DNA of 64,000 bases, from positions 8,742,897 through 8,806,896 of the forward strand of contig NW_022145599.1 in the NCBI RefSeq assembly GCF_000002235.5, written 5' to 3'. Positions 41,141 through 56,400 of the stretch are shown one piece after another; the first letter of the stretch is position 1; each line of letters opens with the position of its first letter. The stretch comes from Strongylocentrotus purpuratus. Taxonomy: Eukaryota; Echinodermata; Echinoidea; Camarodonta; Strongylocentrotidae. The notes under the pieces are model-generated. The model did not search any database, was not told the DNA's origin, and saw only the letters and a list, made by a program, of their open reading frames with translations. Both the position numbers and the translations under genes were made by a program.

Positions 41141-44100
41141 CTGGAGGAGAGTAGGAATGAGAAAGAGATATTAGATTGAGAGAAAGGGTAAACCGCACTA
41201 GTTAAGCTCCATATGAACAAATCTCAAAACATTCTTCATGATCTCTTCAGAATATGTACAGAATCGAAAATCACAGGGTCTTGAATAAGAATGTAAAAAC
41301 AAACACAATGTAAATGAATTATTATTTGAAAGAGAATGATAATTGCTTGAACCAACATGACAGATACTAGACAAGTCAGTGTCACTGATTGTAATGAGAA
41401 AACAGCCCAAATATCAGTGGTAAATCCTCATTATGTTACATAAACAAAATACAGCTTCTGTAGAACTCAAACATTTAAAACTATAAAATCAAAAGATGAT
41501 ATAAGAAGATCTTTTGGAAGTAAAATTGACTCTGATATAACTATACTTGTATTCTGGCAGTAACTTCCGAACATGTTAAAGGTAATACAAAGTTTTGGTA
41601 TGGGGTCATGAATTTGGTTCAAATGAACATATTGGACGCATATGCGGTCCTACAATATTCAGTGATCGCTGTCGCGGATGAAATTGAGTCTAAAGTTATG
41701 AAATTGTAAATAATAAACTCTTTATGTTGTATAGCTCCCTCTCAAGGTCAAGATATAAATTAAGCTATAAAACAACGATTTTTGACCAAAATCTACCGAT
41801 TAGTTGTTCTCGGTCGGAAATTATATATCACAACTACATATTCTGAGATTTTCATGGTCGCAGCTACCATTGTACGGCCGTAGGCGTTATTTGAAATTTA
41901 TCAAAATTTACCGGGAGCACCGGTAAATTTTTATATTCAATTTTTCTCGAAAGCAGAAGTAGTTTAGGGGCTAAATTTTCTAGTGTTTATAATACATCCA
42001 CAGGGGCATCCAAATATATCAAAATTGTAAAGAATCACTATCCACGCAATTTTCAAAACTTTGTATTACCTTTAAGAAATAGGATGTTAAATGTACTCAT
42101 CCGCGAGGAATGGGTAAAACTTGGGTTTGAGCCATATCTTAGGAAGATGTGGATACACCTGTGTACCAGGATGAATCTTTTAACCAACAGCAATAACTCT
42201 TGGTAGAATGCATATCACCTTTAGGTCAAGGCTGCAACAAAGAGTTTTTGTTAGTGTTTGTGTCTGGGTGTGGGTGTGGGTGTGGGTGTGTGTGTGCGGG
42301 TGTGAAAACATGATATTTTGTACCTGTACATGTATGTTTGGTGTTTGTGAGGGAAATGATAGTCCTCATGTCTTCTGCTGTGGCAGTCAAACCATTTTTG
42401 TATGATTCATGTTTAATATGTACCACTAATGTTTGTGTGTGGGTGGGTAAGTGCATGCCAGTGAGTGTGAGCATGTGTGCAAGTGTTTGTGCGTGTAAAA
42501 AAAATATAATATTTTGAACATGTATGTTTGGTGTCTGTGCAAGAAATGATAGTCATCACATTTTCAGAGACGGTCAAACCAATGTTATATGATTCATGGT
42601 ATGTATCACTAATGTTTGTTTGTGTGGGTGGGTAAGTGCATGTGGGTGTGTGTGTGTGTGTGTGTGTGTCTGAAAAACATTATATCTTGAACATGTAGGT
42701 TTGGTGCCTGTGAAGGAAATGATAGTCCTCGCGTCTTATGCTCAGATGGTTAAACCATTGTTTTATGATTAATGGTAGGTATCACTAATGTTTGTTTGTG
42801 TGGGTGGGCAAGTGCATGTGGGTGTGTATGAGTGTGAGTGTATGTGAGTGTGTAGGGTGGATGAGTATAATGCAGCACATGAAATAGAACAGAAAGATTT
42901 GTACATGATACATACATAAATGTACAATGTGATTTAAACACTTTGCAGCACCCATATTGCATGTGCACCATGTGTCAAATTTCTTGCTTTTTATCTACAT
43001 ATAAATACATGCACATATCTTTCATGCATGCTCTTGTTTCAAATTCATACATTTGTTCTAGTTTAAGCAAAGTGCTCGGTTTATCCTTCCCAGATGACCC
43101 GACCCACTTTGTTTGACCTGGTCAAGGTTGTTAGTTCTAGCTGAGATAGTACCTTGACCTTGCTAGTGACAGATTACATGTGATTATAATTGAGCGGAAC
43201 TTTAAGCTTGTACAGACTGACCAAACAAATCACATGTCCTTACAAGTTATGCAGTCGATGACAGATGTACAGTACCTCACATCTGCCTTGGCCGACTGTC
43301 GGTTAATGGGGGCACAATCAAACCTGTGCCCCCCCCCCTTTAAAACAAATGTCGGACACCTTTAGTACAAATGAAAAATTTGCCCTCTTTTGATATTTTC
43401 AACCCAAAAGGCACCTGAAAAAAAAACCTTATCTACTTTACTCTTTCTATTATTTTTTATTGTCTCACAGATTTTGTATGTAAATTTCCACATATAAAAT
43501 TTGATATTCTTAACTTTCTTTTGTTTGCTTCAGATATTTTATCAAATTATAACCTATAACATGCGATACTCATTTCCTTGCCTACATGACATGTCCAAAG
43601 TATCTTCCGCATTGTGCCCCCCCCCCCCCCCCCACCTCCCTTGCTTTCCCTTTTACAAATCCTGAATCCAACCCTGGTTTGGCTCACAGAATTACAGGGC
43701 CACTTATAACAAGACAGTCCATCAGAATGGCATTAACCTAGAGGTTAATCAAGGATAACTACACGTCATGCACCATGTGGCTTATCTTGTCAAAGTTTGA
43801 CCTACAAGATGGGGGTCATTATCACATGTGCGACATGCATTCTGTTTCTGGTCAAGACATGGCTGTAACTCCTTGGAATATGTAACGATCCATCATACAG
43901 TTATGTATCAACACATTGTCAAGTAATCATTATCTGAAGGCAGAATGGCATTACTACATTTGCATTAGAGTTAATACCCTTCTACCTCTTCACTGACAAA
44001 ACATACATGTATACTATGTGAACCATGAAATTAAGCAACTACATGCTTTCTTCAAGAAAGTAATATACCTTGTATAATTAGACAACATGTTCAATAATAT

Positions 44101-47100
44101 CTTGGCATGCAATAACTATAATGAATTTGCACGAAATAAGGAATGTCTATTAAGAATACTAAGAACTAATGAGAATATTAAGACAATTAACCAATTTAAA
44201 CAACCAAATATGCAATTTTGTTTAAATAATTCTACTACAACCAATGTACTTATAATGTCAATGTTTATGCAGTATTTCTTTCTTCTTTTCTCTACTTTTC
44301 TATATCTTCCCTTTTTTTAATCTTGATATTTTTGTAAATTATTTATTTTTAAGTTGTTATTTTGTATATTCGGTGAGGATCATTTTTAACAAATCATTTA
44401 TGTGCTTTTCATGGTCATCCCACTTCAGATATCTCATTATATATGCTTGTATTGATGGGGAAATAAATAAATGAGAAATAAAATAAATAAATAAATGACG
44501 GGAGCAGACAGTAAAGTTTAATGCAGACGCTAATTACTGGTCACAGACTACTGCTCATCTGCTGGTAGTTCAAATTATATTAACTCAAAGATTGAATGCC
44601 CTTCTTGCTCTTCACAGAGTATCTTGTACATGCGATGGAGAAAAGACATTACAGGATTAAAATCTATTTCTGATAGTGACGGAGGAACGAATCTCAAAAG
44701 ATCTTGCCAGATACTAATAAACGAGCTACAAGAAACCGTCTTCCAAATGGTTTCTCCAAATGTCACGCGCATGTCCCTATCTCATCCGCAAGCCATGACT
44801 CTTCCATACAAGTAGGCATTTGACTTTTTGAGTGACAGGTGAGAACAAGCCTCAAATGATAAGTGCTGTACTTATCTCTCTCTTGAATAGGTGCCAATAT
44901 TGCTAGTTTTTTATATTTCCTATGGTGTAAAAGCAACCCTGAGTCAATTCTTTGATTTAATCCGGGGTAAATAATGCGGGTATAATTGCAATTCTAACTG
45001 ATAAAAATAGAATTGAGGGAATCAATAGGGGATGATGTAATTGGAGTCCAAAATAACTGCCAACCATGGTCCTAAAAACTAAAATGACAACACCGAGCAA
45101 CAACCTGAGGCATTCATTTAGACACCAATTAAGCTAGTTTGACCTTAATTCCCCCAAGAAGTTGTCAGCGATAGCCTCGAAGACAAAGAGGGTATGTCAA
45201 ATCTATTACCAACACATGTGCATAATTATGTCATGTACACATCGTGCATTCATCAAGTACATTGTCTGCGATATCAATTGAGAAGCGGCGGATGAGGAGC
45301 TCCGCTCTGTACTGCTGGGATGCACGCAGAGATGGCCATAGCGAGCGGCGGGTTCCCAAAAGCACCTGCTTTGCTCCCCGCTGCTAGTGGTAATACATCC
45401 ACAGCGGGAAAAAACGATGGTCTACTACACAGACACACACAGAAGCACACACACTCGCACACACACACTCGCACCCACACTGTCAAAGGCACACACTCAT
45501 TTAAGCTAGATGCGTAGTCTAGCTGCGACCATCCAAGCACTCAATTTACTTTTATCACTCTGAATTCTTGTAGCTATGGTGATGGACTGACTGTCCACGA
45601 GTATGAGACCATACTTCAGTTGGTCATTTCCAATTTTACGTGTGAAAGAAAGATTCTACTACACGTATTTCTGTTTTCTTTCATCGATCTTCTTGAAACA
45701 GTGCCAATCAAAAAGAACTATTGTCTTCTTAATCTGGAATGAATTTGAAAAGTTGAACACTTGCATTAACACTTAATTTATTTTATTAAAAAATATGGGA
45801 TCATACAATTCCTTTTATGTATATTTTCTTGTAACATCACCAACAATAATTAAATTTCTCATTCTGACATGAATTTGAGGGCTTTTATTGGTGCCATTAC
45901 ATTTTTTATAAATTTTTTCCACGTTTTTGGCTGTTATTGACTTGGAATTAAACAATTTTCCATGATATGGTACAGTTTAAATGAATTCAGACTTAGAGTT
46001 ATAGAAATGCACTTTCGGGACTGAAACCGAATTTAAGAAAGTAGCTTTTCCAAACAACAATTTAAATCCAAATGTTTTCTGTCATAAAAGAAAATCAAAT
46101 GAATACAGACATTTCCTGCAATGCCTCTCTTAAAGAGTAGTATTCTTGTTAAAAGATGGTTGCAATATTCTTGTTAAAAGATGGTTGCAATGCAACCATC
46201 TTTTAACAAGAATACTACTCTTTAAGAGAGGCATTGCATATAAATGCTGATTACTTTGGTTAATATTAAGTGCCAGTTACATTACATGTAGGCCTATAAT
46301 TCCTCCACTTAATGGAAAACCACTTAAAGCCCAACTGCTCTCTCACTTACACATTTTCCCCCCAAAATTCCTTCTACTTCACAAACAAATGTAAATGAAT
46401 GTTACTCAAGAAAATAAAATTGCTGCTTAATTTAAGTCCGCAAGTTCGAGAGATACAAGGAAACATCTTGGAGAAAGGCTACCTTGTAATGACAAGAGAA
46501 TACTTGTCTAGGCCATCACGCACATGCATGCATACATGTACATGTCAGGCCCACTTAATGAACCCAACGAGCATAGCCGTGGATTTACAAAGTGGATTGC
46601 AAACATGAGTTTCGGGGACTAGGCTGCCCGCTCAGCCGATTTCTGGGAATACTTAAAATCGAATTGCAGAGCAGTGTAGTATGACACATACCTACATATT
46701 TATTCAACATTTTTTGTTGTAGATTTAGATGTAGATGTACATACATGTATGTATGTATGCAGACAATCTCTAATCTCATGCTGTAGACTTGTAGATTCAT
46801 AAATCCCCCAAACTCTGACACAATCTTTAGCCAAGCAAAATGATTAACTCAAACTAGTGATTTTTCTGTGTTCTACATAACATATATGGAATCCTGAATA
46901 TGCTTTAATGGTTTTTCTAAGAAAGCAGTTTATAATACATTTAGAGTATGTTTATCTCTCTCTAGCTATATTGAAACTAAAATAGTTTTTCTTTATGCTG
47001 AACTATGGTAGGTATAATCAACCACTCACACTACAGTGAATAAAGTGGAAGCAGAATAAACAGAGAAAAGGTTGCTCTAGTTTGAAATATAAATTAGACT

Positions 47101-50100
47101 TAGAAAGTTCAGAAGTTAATAGATGAGAACACTACAAATATGGAGAATCTAAATAGCCTGTTTCATCATTTGAAAAAAAGGAAAGAGAAATTGGAGCAAT
47201 TTTAGTTCAGGATTAATGTAAAAGTAAATCATACACTACATCATACATCGATCAGGACTGAATTGCAAATGGGAGGTTGTAAAATAATCATTATGAACTG
47301 CATACCGGTTTTCAGTCTCATTAATGACATTTTTAAGCCTTATTCATGGCTGAATTAGTATGAATGATTAATGCCTTTTGAAACATGATGGGAATAATAA
47401 TCCCATTACAAACCATGATTGATTAAACTAAATAACTTCAGTTTATTGTGCTAAATTAGGTTTACGAGCAAAGAGGGACACTGGTACGTCCCAATTCATT
47501 TTACTTTAATCAATTAGAATCATTGTTGAATTAATATCGAATATGTGCATCAAAATTCTTTTTTCCCCCTCCAGATGCAGTGTTTAAATGCAGCATTAAT
47601 AATAGTCTTTTGACTTTAAACCATTAGACGTCTAAAAAAAGAATTGATTATCTCTCTATGCCCATTTCACTTCAAATTCTGAGGATAACCTATATTTAGT
47701 ACATCCACTCAATCACAAACATCTATTATATTCTAATTCAACTGTCATAATCTAAATTCTTTGTAATTAAATTTTGAAACCACTGTGCTTTCGGCCTTTT
47801 TTCATTAGTATGAAAGCACTTGTATCCTGAATGAACTTTCATTTTAGCACTGGTTCACAGAATCACAAAAATGAAGACCATGATCCTACAATTATATTGA
47901 ATCTGAACTTGCACATGAACCATTCCATCAGAGAGAGAATTTATGCAATCCGCAAGCTTCCCTCGCACAAGCGGAATTCTCGCAATCACCAATGCACAAC
48001 GCATAAATTGCACATTGCTGCGTGCAGAGGAGGTTTTTTTTTGCTCGACATACATCGCAGCAGAGCACATGACTGTCTGCATGTATGTCTGCACTGAATG
48101 CAGGCTTGTATGCCAAACATGAATCTGATTGCATTGAATAAATAAACAGTCCATTCTCAGAAGGCAAAACTGGCATCGTTCTGAGGCAATGTGCAGTCAT
48201 TTGGGAGGGGCCCTTAGAGAATACCAAATCATGACAGACACACAATCACAGTTTTGCTATAAATATATATTCCTTTCATACTAATGATAGCTAACATAAA
48301 TACAACATAGAATCACCTGGAAAATATACAGAATTGTCATATAAAGGCTCTATCTTGAAATTAACATCAAACCTACTTGTGAATGTTATATTTCACATGA
48401 AGAATATATTTTCATTTAGATATCAAATAATTTCTCCGTGCCTCAATGTGAATGAATGTATGTTTTTAGTTTGTAGCAGAATAAGAGGTGCTGTATACAC
48501 GCACATCATGTAAATCATGTCATACATTAATTAGAATTTCAGGGTAAAGGGGGGCAATGAAGAAATTGATGCGAACAAGAGATTTCATTCTCTCTCATAT
48601 TTTATGCACACATTCCCCACTGGACCAGTAACAATGACATACACAAATTATGCAAAAGCATTTCTTTTTTTTTAGTTGCAGTGGTCCCATGTCCCATAAG
48701 GATGTTAACCCTTTAGTGGCCCCTCCTTTTACTCACTGAACAGCCCAAAACTGCCCGTCTGTTTTCATCCATTTTCAAAGCGCTGTAGTATCCCTCTATG
48801 GGGTATACAGTGATAATGTTATACGTGCCTTATCCTTACGATGTCTACAGTAGGATTCTGCATAGAAAAATAACTAATGTTTCATATTGTTTAGAACAAT
48901 GTCAAAAGAAGAGCAATATTGCAACATCTTCCAGTGAGTAATAGGCCATCTTTACAAAATGTCTAGTTGCTAATGGGTTAATGGTATGGGTTTAGGATTT
49001 TGAGTGGGGTGAGTGGGGTGAGTGTAGGGTTTGAATTGTATGTATCTGATGCTTGGGCTGGTATTGGATTCCATCAGACAAACAAGATAATACAGCCAGA
49101 GGGACATTAGCCCACAGGGACATACCATGTATGTTGGACAACTGGGAGAAAGAACCAATGTAATGTTGGACTAACAGGACCAGAAGCATGTGGGACCAAT
49201 GAGGATATAATAATTATATTTGCTTATATAGTGCCTAACACTTACTTTATCAGAAGTCTCTAAGCGCTCTACAATAATGCAGCATAATTACCCTGGCTTT
49301 AGCTTTGGCTGTAAGACTATCTACATGTAATTGTACAGGTTAAACCATTGTGATAATACTGTACACACTTAATTTTGGGGACATTAAGATACAAGACCTA
49401 TGGGACTTATAGAACAATTGCCACTGCCCCAATTTCAGAGAGGACACATGAGCCACAGGATTATCCATAAGCACATGGTAAACCATTGTAATAACATGTA
49501 CATGATTCTTTCTTTTTGGTAGCGTATCCTCGAGGGAAAAAGTCCAGCTTAATAATAGAGAGCCAAAGAGAAGGTCACCCTGAATGCCACACACCTCTTA
49601 CCTCAGTATAATGACATTGAAGGATTGCTCCATCATGCACAAAGATACTACAGGGAAATCTATTACATTAAATAATAACTCATCTAGATCATCAGGTACA
49701 TCTTGAATGGTGTAGGCCCAAGAATGGTGTGAAAACAATGTACTGCCTTTAAGTTTAAGATGAGTATGAATCAGGAGTCTTCATGAGAGAGTTTAATTTG
49801 GAGGATATTGCCAAAACAAGGGGTATCATTTTGCTATATACAGTCAAACCTGTCCATAGCGACCGCTCAAGGGAAACACACAAAGTGGTCTTTGTAGACA
49901 GGTTCCTTTAGTGCATGTTTCAATGAGAAACTATTTTCAAGGGAAACAGAAAATGTGGCCTTTATAGACAGGTGGTCTTAGAAGACAGGTGGTCACTAAA
50001 GCAGGTTTGACTGAACCTGTATCAGGTGTAACATTCATCTTTAGTAGATGTAGACTTACTGTAGAAAGGATTACTGATGAAGTCCAATGATGATGCTTTT

Positions 50101-53100
50101 ACTCTCCACGATATGAGAAGGAAGGCCAATCTTTTTAAGGACATTGTCATAAATACGGGCATTGTGCTACGTTGTCAGCACCTGGTTTAAATTAATCTTA
50201 AGTAGATGTAGAACAAGTAGAGAGTAAAAATATTTACTTGGAAAGTGGAAGCATAAGTTTTATAATGCCCATAAATTCTTAGAAAGGTGGATTTTCAAAG
50301 ATCATGTATAGGATTAGGGAGAATTACTTACATCTGCATCAGGTATCTACATTAATCTAGAGGAGATTTGACCCAGTTAGGAAAGAAGTACATGTACATT
50401 GGCTAAGTTACGGAATGATAGTTACAGAATGATATTTAGATCTTGAAGGCACACAGGCGATTACTTAACAGCTTCATTTGGGGGAAGGGGGATACTGCGG
50501 GAAAGGAGGGTAACAATATATCTGCATCAGGAATACATTTATCCGAAGTAGATGTAGAACGATTGTAGAGTTTAGAGTTTAAAGAGTTTAAAACAAATTG
50601 TAGAGTTAAAAAAATGTATTGGCCAAGTTGGAGAATGATATTCAGGACTCCACACATATTCCCTTCAAGGTACATGTAGATGTACTATGTACTAAATGAA
50701 ACATTTCATTATCTCCAATAATGTTTGGTACATGCAGTGTGACAGCCAAGATAAGAATTGAAACAAATAGCCTATAATGACATAGATTAAATACATTGTA
50801 GAAACAGATCTGTTACATCACATTTTCTGTGTGTTTTGGGCATAACACAACATCAAATATATGAATATTCTGATCTCAAAAGAATTAAAAAAAAAAAATT
50901 AATCACATGCTGTCTAGATCAACACTATGGCAGCAATGTACATGTATGCAGTAATGATGAAACACGTCTTATTGAAACACAATCAATGAATGTAAACATT
51001 TCACTTGAGTATAAAAAAGAAAGAAAACAGAAAGCAGAAAGCCTGAAATTACATTCTCTTGATTAGCTGAAATTGAATGAAATTATTTTCTACTGATGGA
51101 ATATTACAGTTGTCATTTCTGACTCATAATGGGCAAGATATTATTCCAAGCACTGGGAAATAGGTAGCATATTTACATATGTTAGAATAGGAATAAGGTA
51201 TCACAATATACAATGTACTTAAAGCTCAAGTCCACTCCAAAAATAACTTACTTTCAATAGAACCAGAAAAATCAGACAAACCAATCAAAAAAAGTTTTAG
51301 CAAAATCGGATAACTAATAAGAAAGTTATGAATTTTTAATGACATGAAAAACTTTGAAAATCACTACTCGAATTGGCAGCTCATTTATGAGTCTGTGACG
51401 TATGGTCCTCACTATCCACTAATTATTTTCTTTATATTGATAATATAAATTTCCTATTTTCACCCTGAGAATCTTATTTCTTCACACCAGCATTCAAGTT
51501 AGATTGTTAGTAATATGTTTTTGTGTGGATGCACAAATAAAGAGTAATTTTTGTCCAGTTGAATCATGAAAAATTGAATTTTGATAAACTATTTATATAA
51601 AAATCAATAATTATGAAATACAATATTAAAAAAATAGTATCAATTCTTCAAAATTCATAAAAGTTTTTGGGAAATGTCATACACGCAATATGATACAAAT
51701 CATATAACCTGGGCAAAGGCATGGGGAAATCAAGTTTTGGGGGATAAAAAGGGAAATTCATGGGATTAATCTATATAAAGCGATTGACAAGTTGTGAGGA
51801 CATGATGTCACAAACTGATAACCATCTTGGCAAATTGTGTTGTGATTCTCATTGTTCCATAGTTTTACATACTTTTTCAAAAATTCATAACTTTCTTATT
51901 ACTTATCCGATTTTGCTCAAACTTTTTTTGATTGGTTTGTCTGATTTTTCTGCTTTTATTGAAAGTAAGTAATTTTTGGAGTGGACTTGCCCTTTAAATT
52001 ATTAGTGTATAACTAAAAGATGGAATACCGGTACATTTATACCAAAATATTTGTTATTGGATGTAAATTAGAGACTGAGAGCAATATACTAAACACCATG
52101 TTGAGTTTGATCTTGTCATAACACATGTGCTGAATACACACTTCATAATCATATTAGCACAGATGGTATATCAGTGATCATGTCAGAGTGAAGCATCATC
52201 ACAATATGAATTCACAGGCTCTTAATTAACTTTGTTAAGAAGTGTAATGGGTTTTCAGAATACCGCCAGAATAATTCTATGACACTATTTCACAATAAAA
52301 TCCAGTTACACTTACATGTAGTCTACTGACCTACTTCAATGGTTCAAAGTTCAAAACCGTGAACTATTTCCGCCAAAATAAATCACACAAGGGCGATGCC
52401 TATGCCTTCCATTGAAGAAAGACAGCTACAAGGCAACCTTAAACTATCGAATGCAAATATCATTTTACAAGCGATCTTACTCAAGGCGAAAATGACACCT
52501 TTCATTAGAGATCCAATCATGTGGAATGCTCTAGAAACCAACCAAGCATTGTCAAGGACACGCTCTTAGGAACGAACGCAGCCAGTTGGATCTCGACTTC
52601 GCTTCACGGGGAGAAAAGGTTAACGCTAATTAAGGAGGTACTTTTTGTGCTGGTACAGACACAATACTGCTGCGCTTAATGACAGCGGCAAACATGAGGG
52701 CCGCTTAATTGATGCGAGACGTACTTGTCAATGGCACTTTTTGTTTGCTCAAATTATCAGCGATTTCTTGCCAACATGCAGGTGAACAATGCTAAGTATA
52801 AAGAGTGTGCATTTATTATTAATCATTCCAGAGAGTCGGAAGTTATAAGAGTACTAGATATCAGCCAGTATCAGAGACGTTACATATGTATTGGGGACAT
52901 TCAGGATGAAATGAGAACGTTTTAGACAGAGGTAGGTCATGGGTATAAATAGAGGGCAAAACATAGTGAAATATCTACATGTATAGAAATGTGGAGTCAA
53001 AATGTGAGACTTGTTCTTGCTATGCAGCTACATGTTGAATCAGTCATGAGAAATTTCAATCATCTTTTTCTACAAATCTATTTATCAGAATGACTCACGA

Positions 53101-53382
53101 TAGGAATGAGATGAGAGACAGACATGCTAAACGATAAGAAACAGAGTAAGAGATAGAGGAATAATGAAAGAGAGATAGAGAGAGGGAGAGAGAGAACCAC
53201 ACACACAGAGTCACGCATACACACACATATGTAGAGAGGAACGGAGATGGAGAGAGAAAGGGAGAGGGAGAGAGAGACAGAGACAGAGAGAAAGACACAC
53301 ACACACACAGATAGAGAAAGAAAATACTCTAGACAGAGAAAGAGACAGAGAGAAAATGAGAAAGAGAAAGAGACAGAGAGAG

Positions 53383-53463
<81 letters not shown>

Positions 53464-56400
53464 GAGAAAGAGAGGGGGAGGGAGCACAAATTCCAGGTAA
53501 AAATATATAAAAATTCTATTCATAAAAGATGCGAGAAATCATTGTATGACCTTTTAATACAAGGTTTCCAATATTTGATTCTTCTGCAGATTCCATTTGG
53601 ATTAAGGTACAAAGTCCAGCATTACTGTCATTCCTTAATCAAATAAATGATAAAAAACTTGTGGACGGTAGTTGGTCATATTCCTCATCAAATAAATATT
53701 GACCTACCGGTATCCCATATATACCTGGTACCGAAAATATTCCCATCAAACTAAAGCAAGCGGCCATTTCGAGCAAGGCACCTTTAACGAGGCAATTGGA
53801 CAGACGAGAACAACAAAAGGGGGAGATGAGAATCTTGGGATTGTTTTGCAGAGACTGTTCAGGTAAACGTGGATCTTAATACATACTGCCCATTAGCTTT
53901 GATCCATCCCATTTGATGGCATGCACACAGAGGCCTGTGCGATGGCATATCTGCCATCAATTCTCTGCCCAATCTTTCTTTGGAAAGAACCCTCGCCCCA
54001 TTACTTAAGTTGGGACCTTGCACTGTCTTTTATGAAAGGGGCATGCATGCTTTCTTCCTATTGAAATGAGTATGGCCTGAGTGCAAGTATCGAGGCTTCA
54101 GGTCGCGCAATAAATATAGATAACAATAAAAATATGATTCATGTTTTTCAAATATCAAGAGTAAACAAAAGAGGTAAAATGTGAAAGCATTTTCACCTTA
54201 AGTAGATTGCTCTGAGAGGCAGATACATATCTTTAATATTTTTTCCGGGAGGTGAAATTTCACTGTAGAAAAAAAAAAAATCCAAAAAATATAAAAACTA
54301 ACACAAGATATAAGTAGGATTATATCAAATGAAGCATGGTTGCTCACAAATCAGTACCAAAGTAAAATTGTGTGATACTGGTAAATATTGTTCTGTAAAA
54401 CTAGAAACTTTCACACATGGCATGCTTGTCTCTTTATTAAACCAGGATAATCCATTTATAGCAAGTATTCAATTATACATTACTCTTTATCTCCCTCAAA
54501 TAAATACTTAATCATGTGATACTGTCCATGGTAATCTTACTTTGTGTTGAATTAATGAGGCTCTTCTATGTTTTCCTAAATTCTGTTTTGTAATAAATGT
54601 TTATAATTGATTTGTAATGTTTTGATGGAAACATAAATGATAAATTGAATTGAATTGAAATTACACATGATACCTTCAAGTAATATAAGGGGATGTGTGT
54701 CTGGACTTTTAACATATATAAAGCTATGACTTTTTACTTTGGATGAAACAAAAAGCATGCAACAAGTAGCACCAACTATCAAAAATATTTGTCATTCATA
54801 ATAATTGTCCAACATTAGTCTAAAACAATTCTGAAATATTGCAATTAAATTACTGTTTGAAATCAATTAATTCTCTGGATGACCAACCTGTGCGTGTGGG
54901 TATCAAAAAGTGACCTACATGTAGATGCAGCATTGCATTAGAAGAGGTTTCATATAATATGTTCTTTGAAATGCGAGTCAGCATATATTTAATATGAAGG
55001 CTCTTATACGTTTATATGTAACTAATACAACTTCAGAGTGTATGTCGAGGTTATGCTTGCGACTCGCTTTTGTTGAACAACATGCATCGTGCATGTACCT
55101 GGTACATGTACGTATGAGGAATGTGCATTAGTGTAGGTATTTGCTTACTGGCCTAATAAACCAGCCATCCATTACCTCTAATTCCTCTTGTTGAATAGGA
55201 AGGTTTGCAAGGTCGGTGGACTCTGCGCCTTGTCAATTAGCTGGACCAAATAAAACTTCATGTACGTGTACATGTGGGCCTACACATTTCCATAAGGTAT
55301 ATAAAAAGGAACATTGATATGTAGAAGATTGTGCAAAGAGGCACATGCACACATTATCATATTGCATGTCACGATTTCCTGATCTACACAAGCCCACTGA
55401 ACATTGTATACAGGTACATGTAAAATGCTGGCAGCTCTATCTCATAATTTGGATTTTTCTGCATAATTCTTTGTATGTATCTGCACCTTTTTCATTTTGT
55501 CTATGACAACTCAGTTGCTAAAACATGGGATATCTAACAGTTGAAATAGAGTGCAGTATATAAATGTTGTGTACTGGCTGAAATGTGATCAAGTGATGTA
55601 CAGTGTAGAGTCATTTGTTGTAGTGTACGATCATGATGTCACTGGAATACACTCTATAACTATACATGTATTGTTGCATGGCATTGGTTACCAGAGTACA
55701 TACATGTAATGTACTTCCTAGCGCATTCTCATTGTTTTTCATTGTTTTACTGGTATGTCCCTTTAAACGCAAGAGACAAGGGGAAAATCAGAATGGGTAA
55801 ATGAAGTGAGGTACAAATGAGTAAAATACTAAATTTTTGTACCAGAAATATTGTATCATATCCTTCCATATTCACCTTAGAATTAAGAATCATTGGTTCA
55901 TTTATAATATCAGTCATACTGAACTCCAGGTTGCAATATTTGTATAATAGAAACTTAGAAAGATTTAAGTAAATTACACACTGTAGTTTGTGCACCTACA
56001 TTGTAGAAGTAATAACAATTGAACCGACATAATTGATTTCATCCTACTAAATGTTTGTGAATGCAGTAGATCTGTATTGTACTGTATGTGTGACAAAAAT
56101 GCATTGGCCAATTTGAATGGTTCAAAGTGGTAGTACCTGTGAGTGGTAGGCAATTCATATCACATTTTATCAAAGGCATATAGTGGCCTGTCAGGCGTCA
56201 ACAAAGTAAATTGTGCAAGCTTACAATTCATTAGATCCATGCAGTCACTAATTAGTCATCTTAATAGGGACCTTACAGAATTAATAGGCTGTGGAATTTC
56301 TGCTTCATGCATGGAGTGCGATAAGCTAATTATTGATACAGAAATTCCACACTATAATGAGAGCAACATGGACTACCGGTCTACAACGTTCTAACAGTGC

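Noticed and set aside
44060-44500. Possible LINE remnant with coding end
   Set aside because: The A-rich AAATAAAT close is LINE-like, but the short frame does not show reverse-transcriptase motifs, so no element was called.
53078-53646. Charged Arg/Glu/Lys coiled-coil-like frame
   Set aside because: GA microsatellite translated in several frames; no unique sequence.
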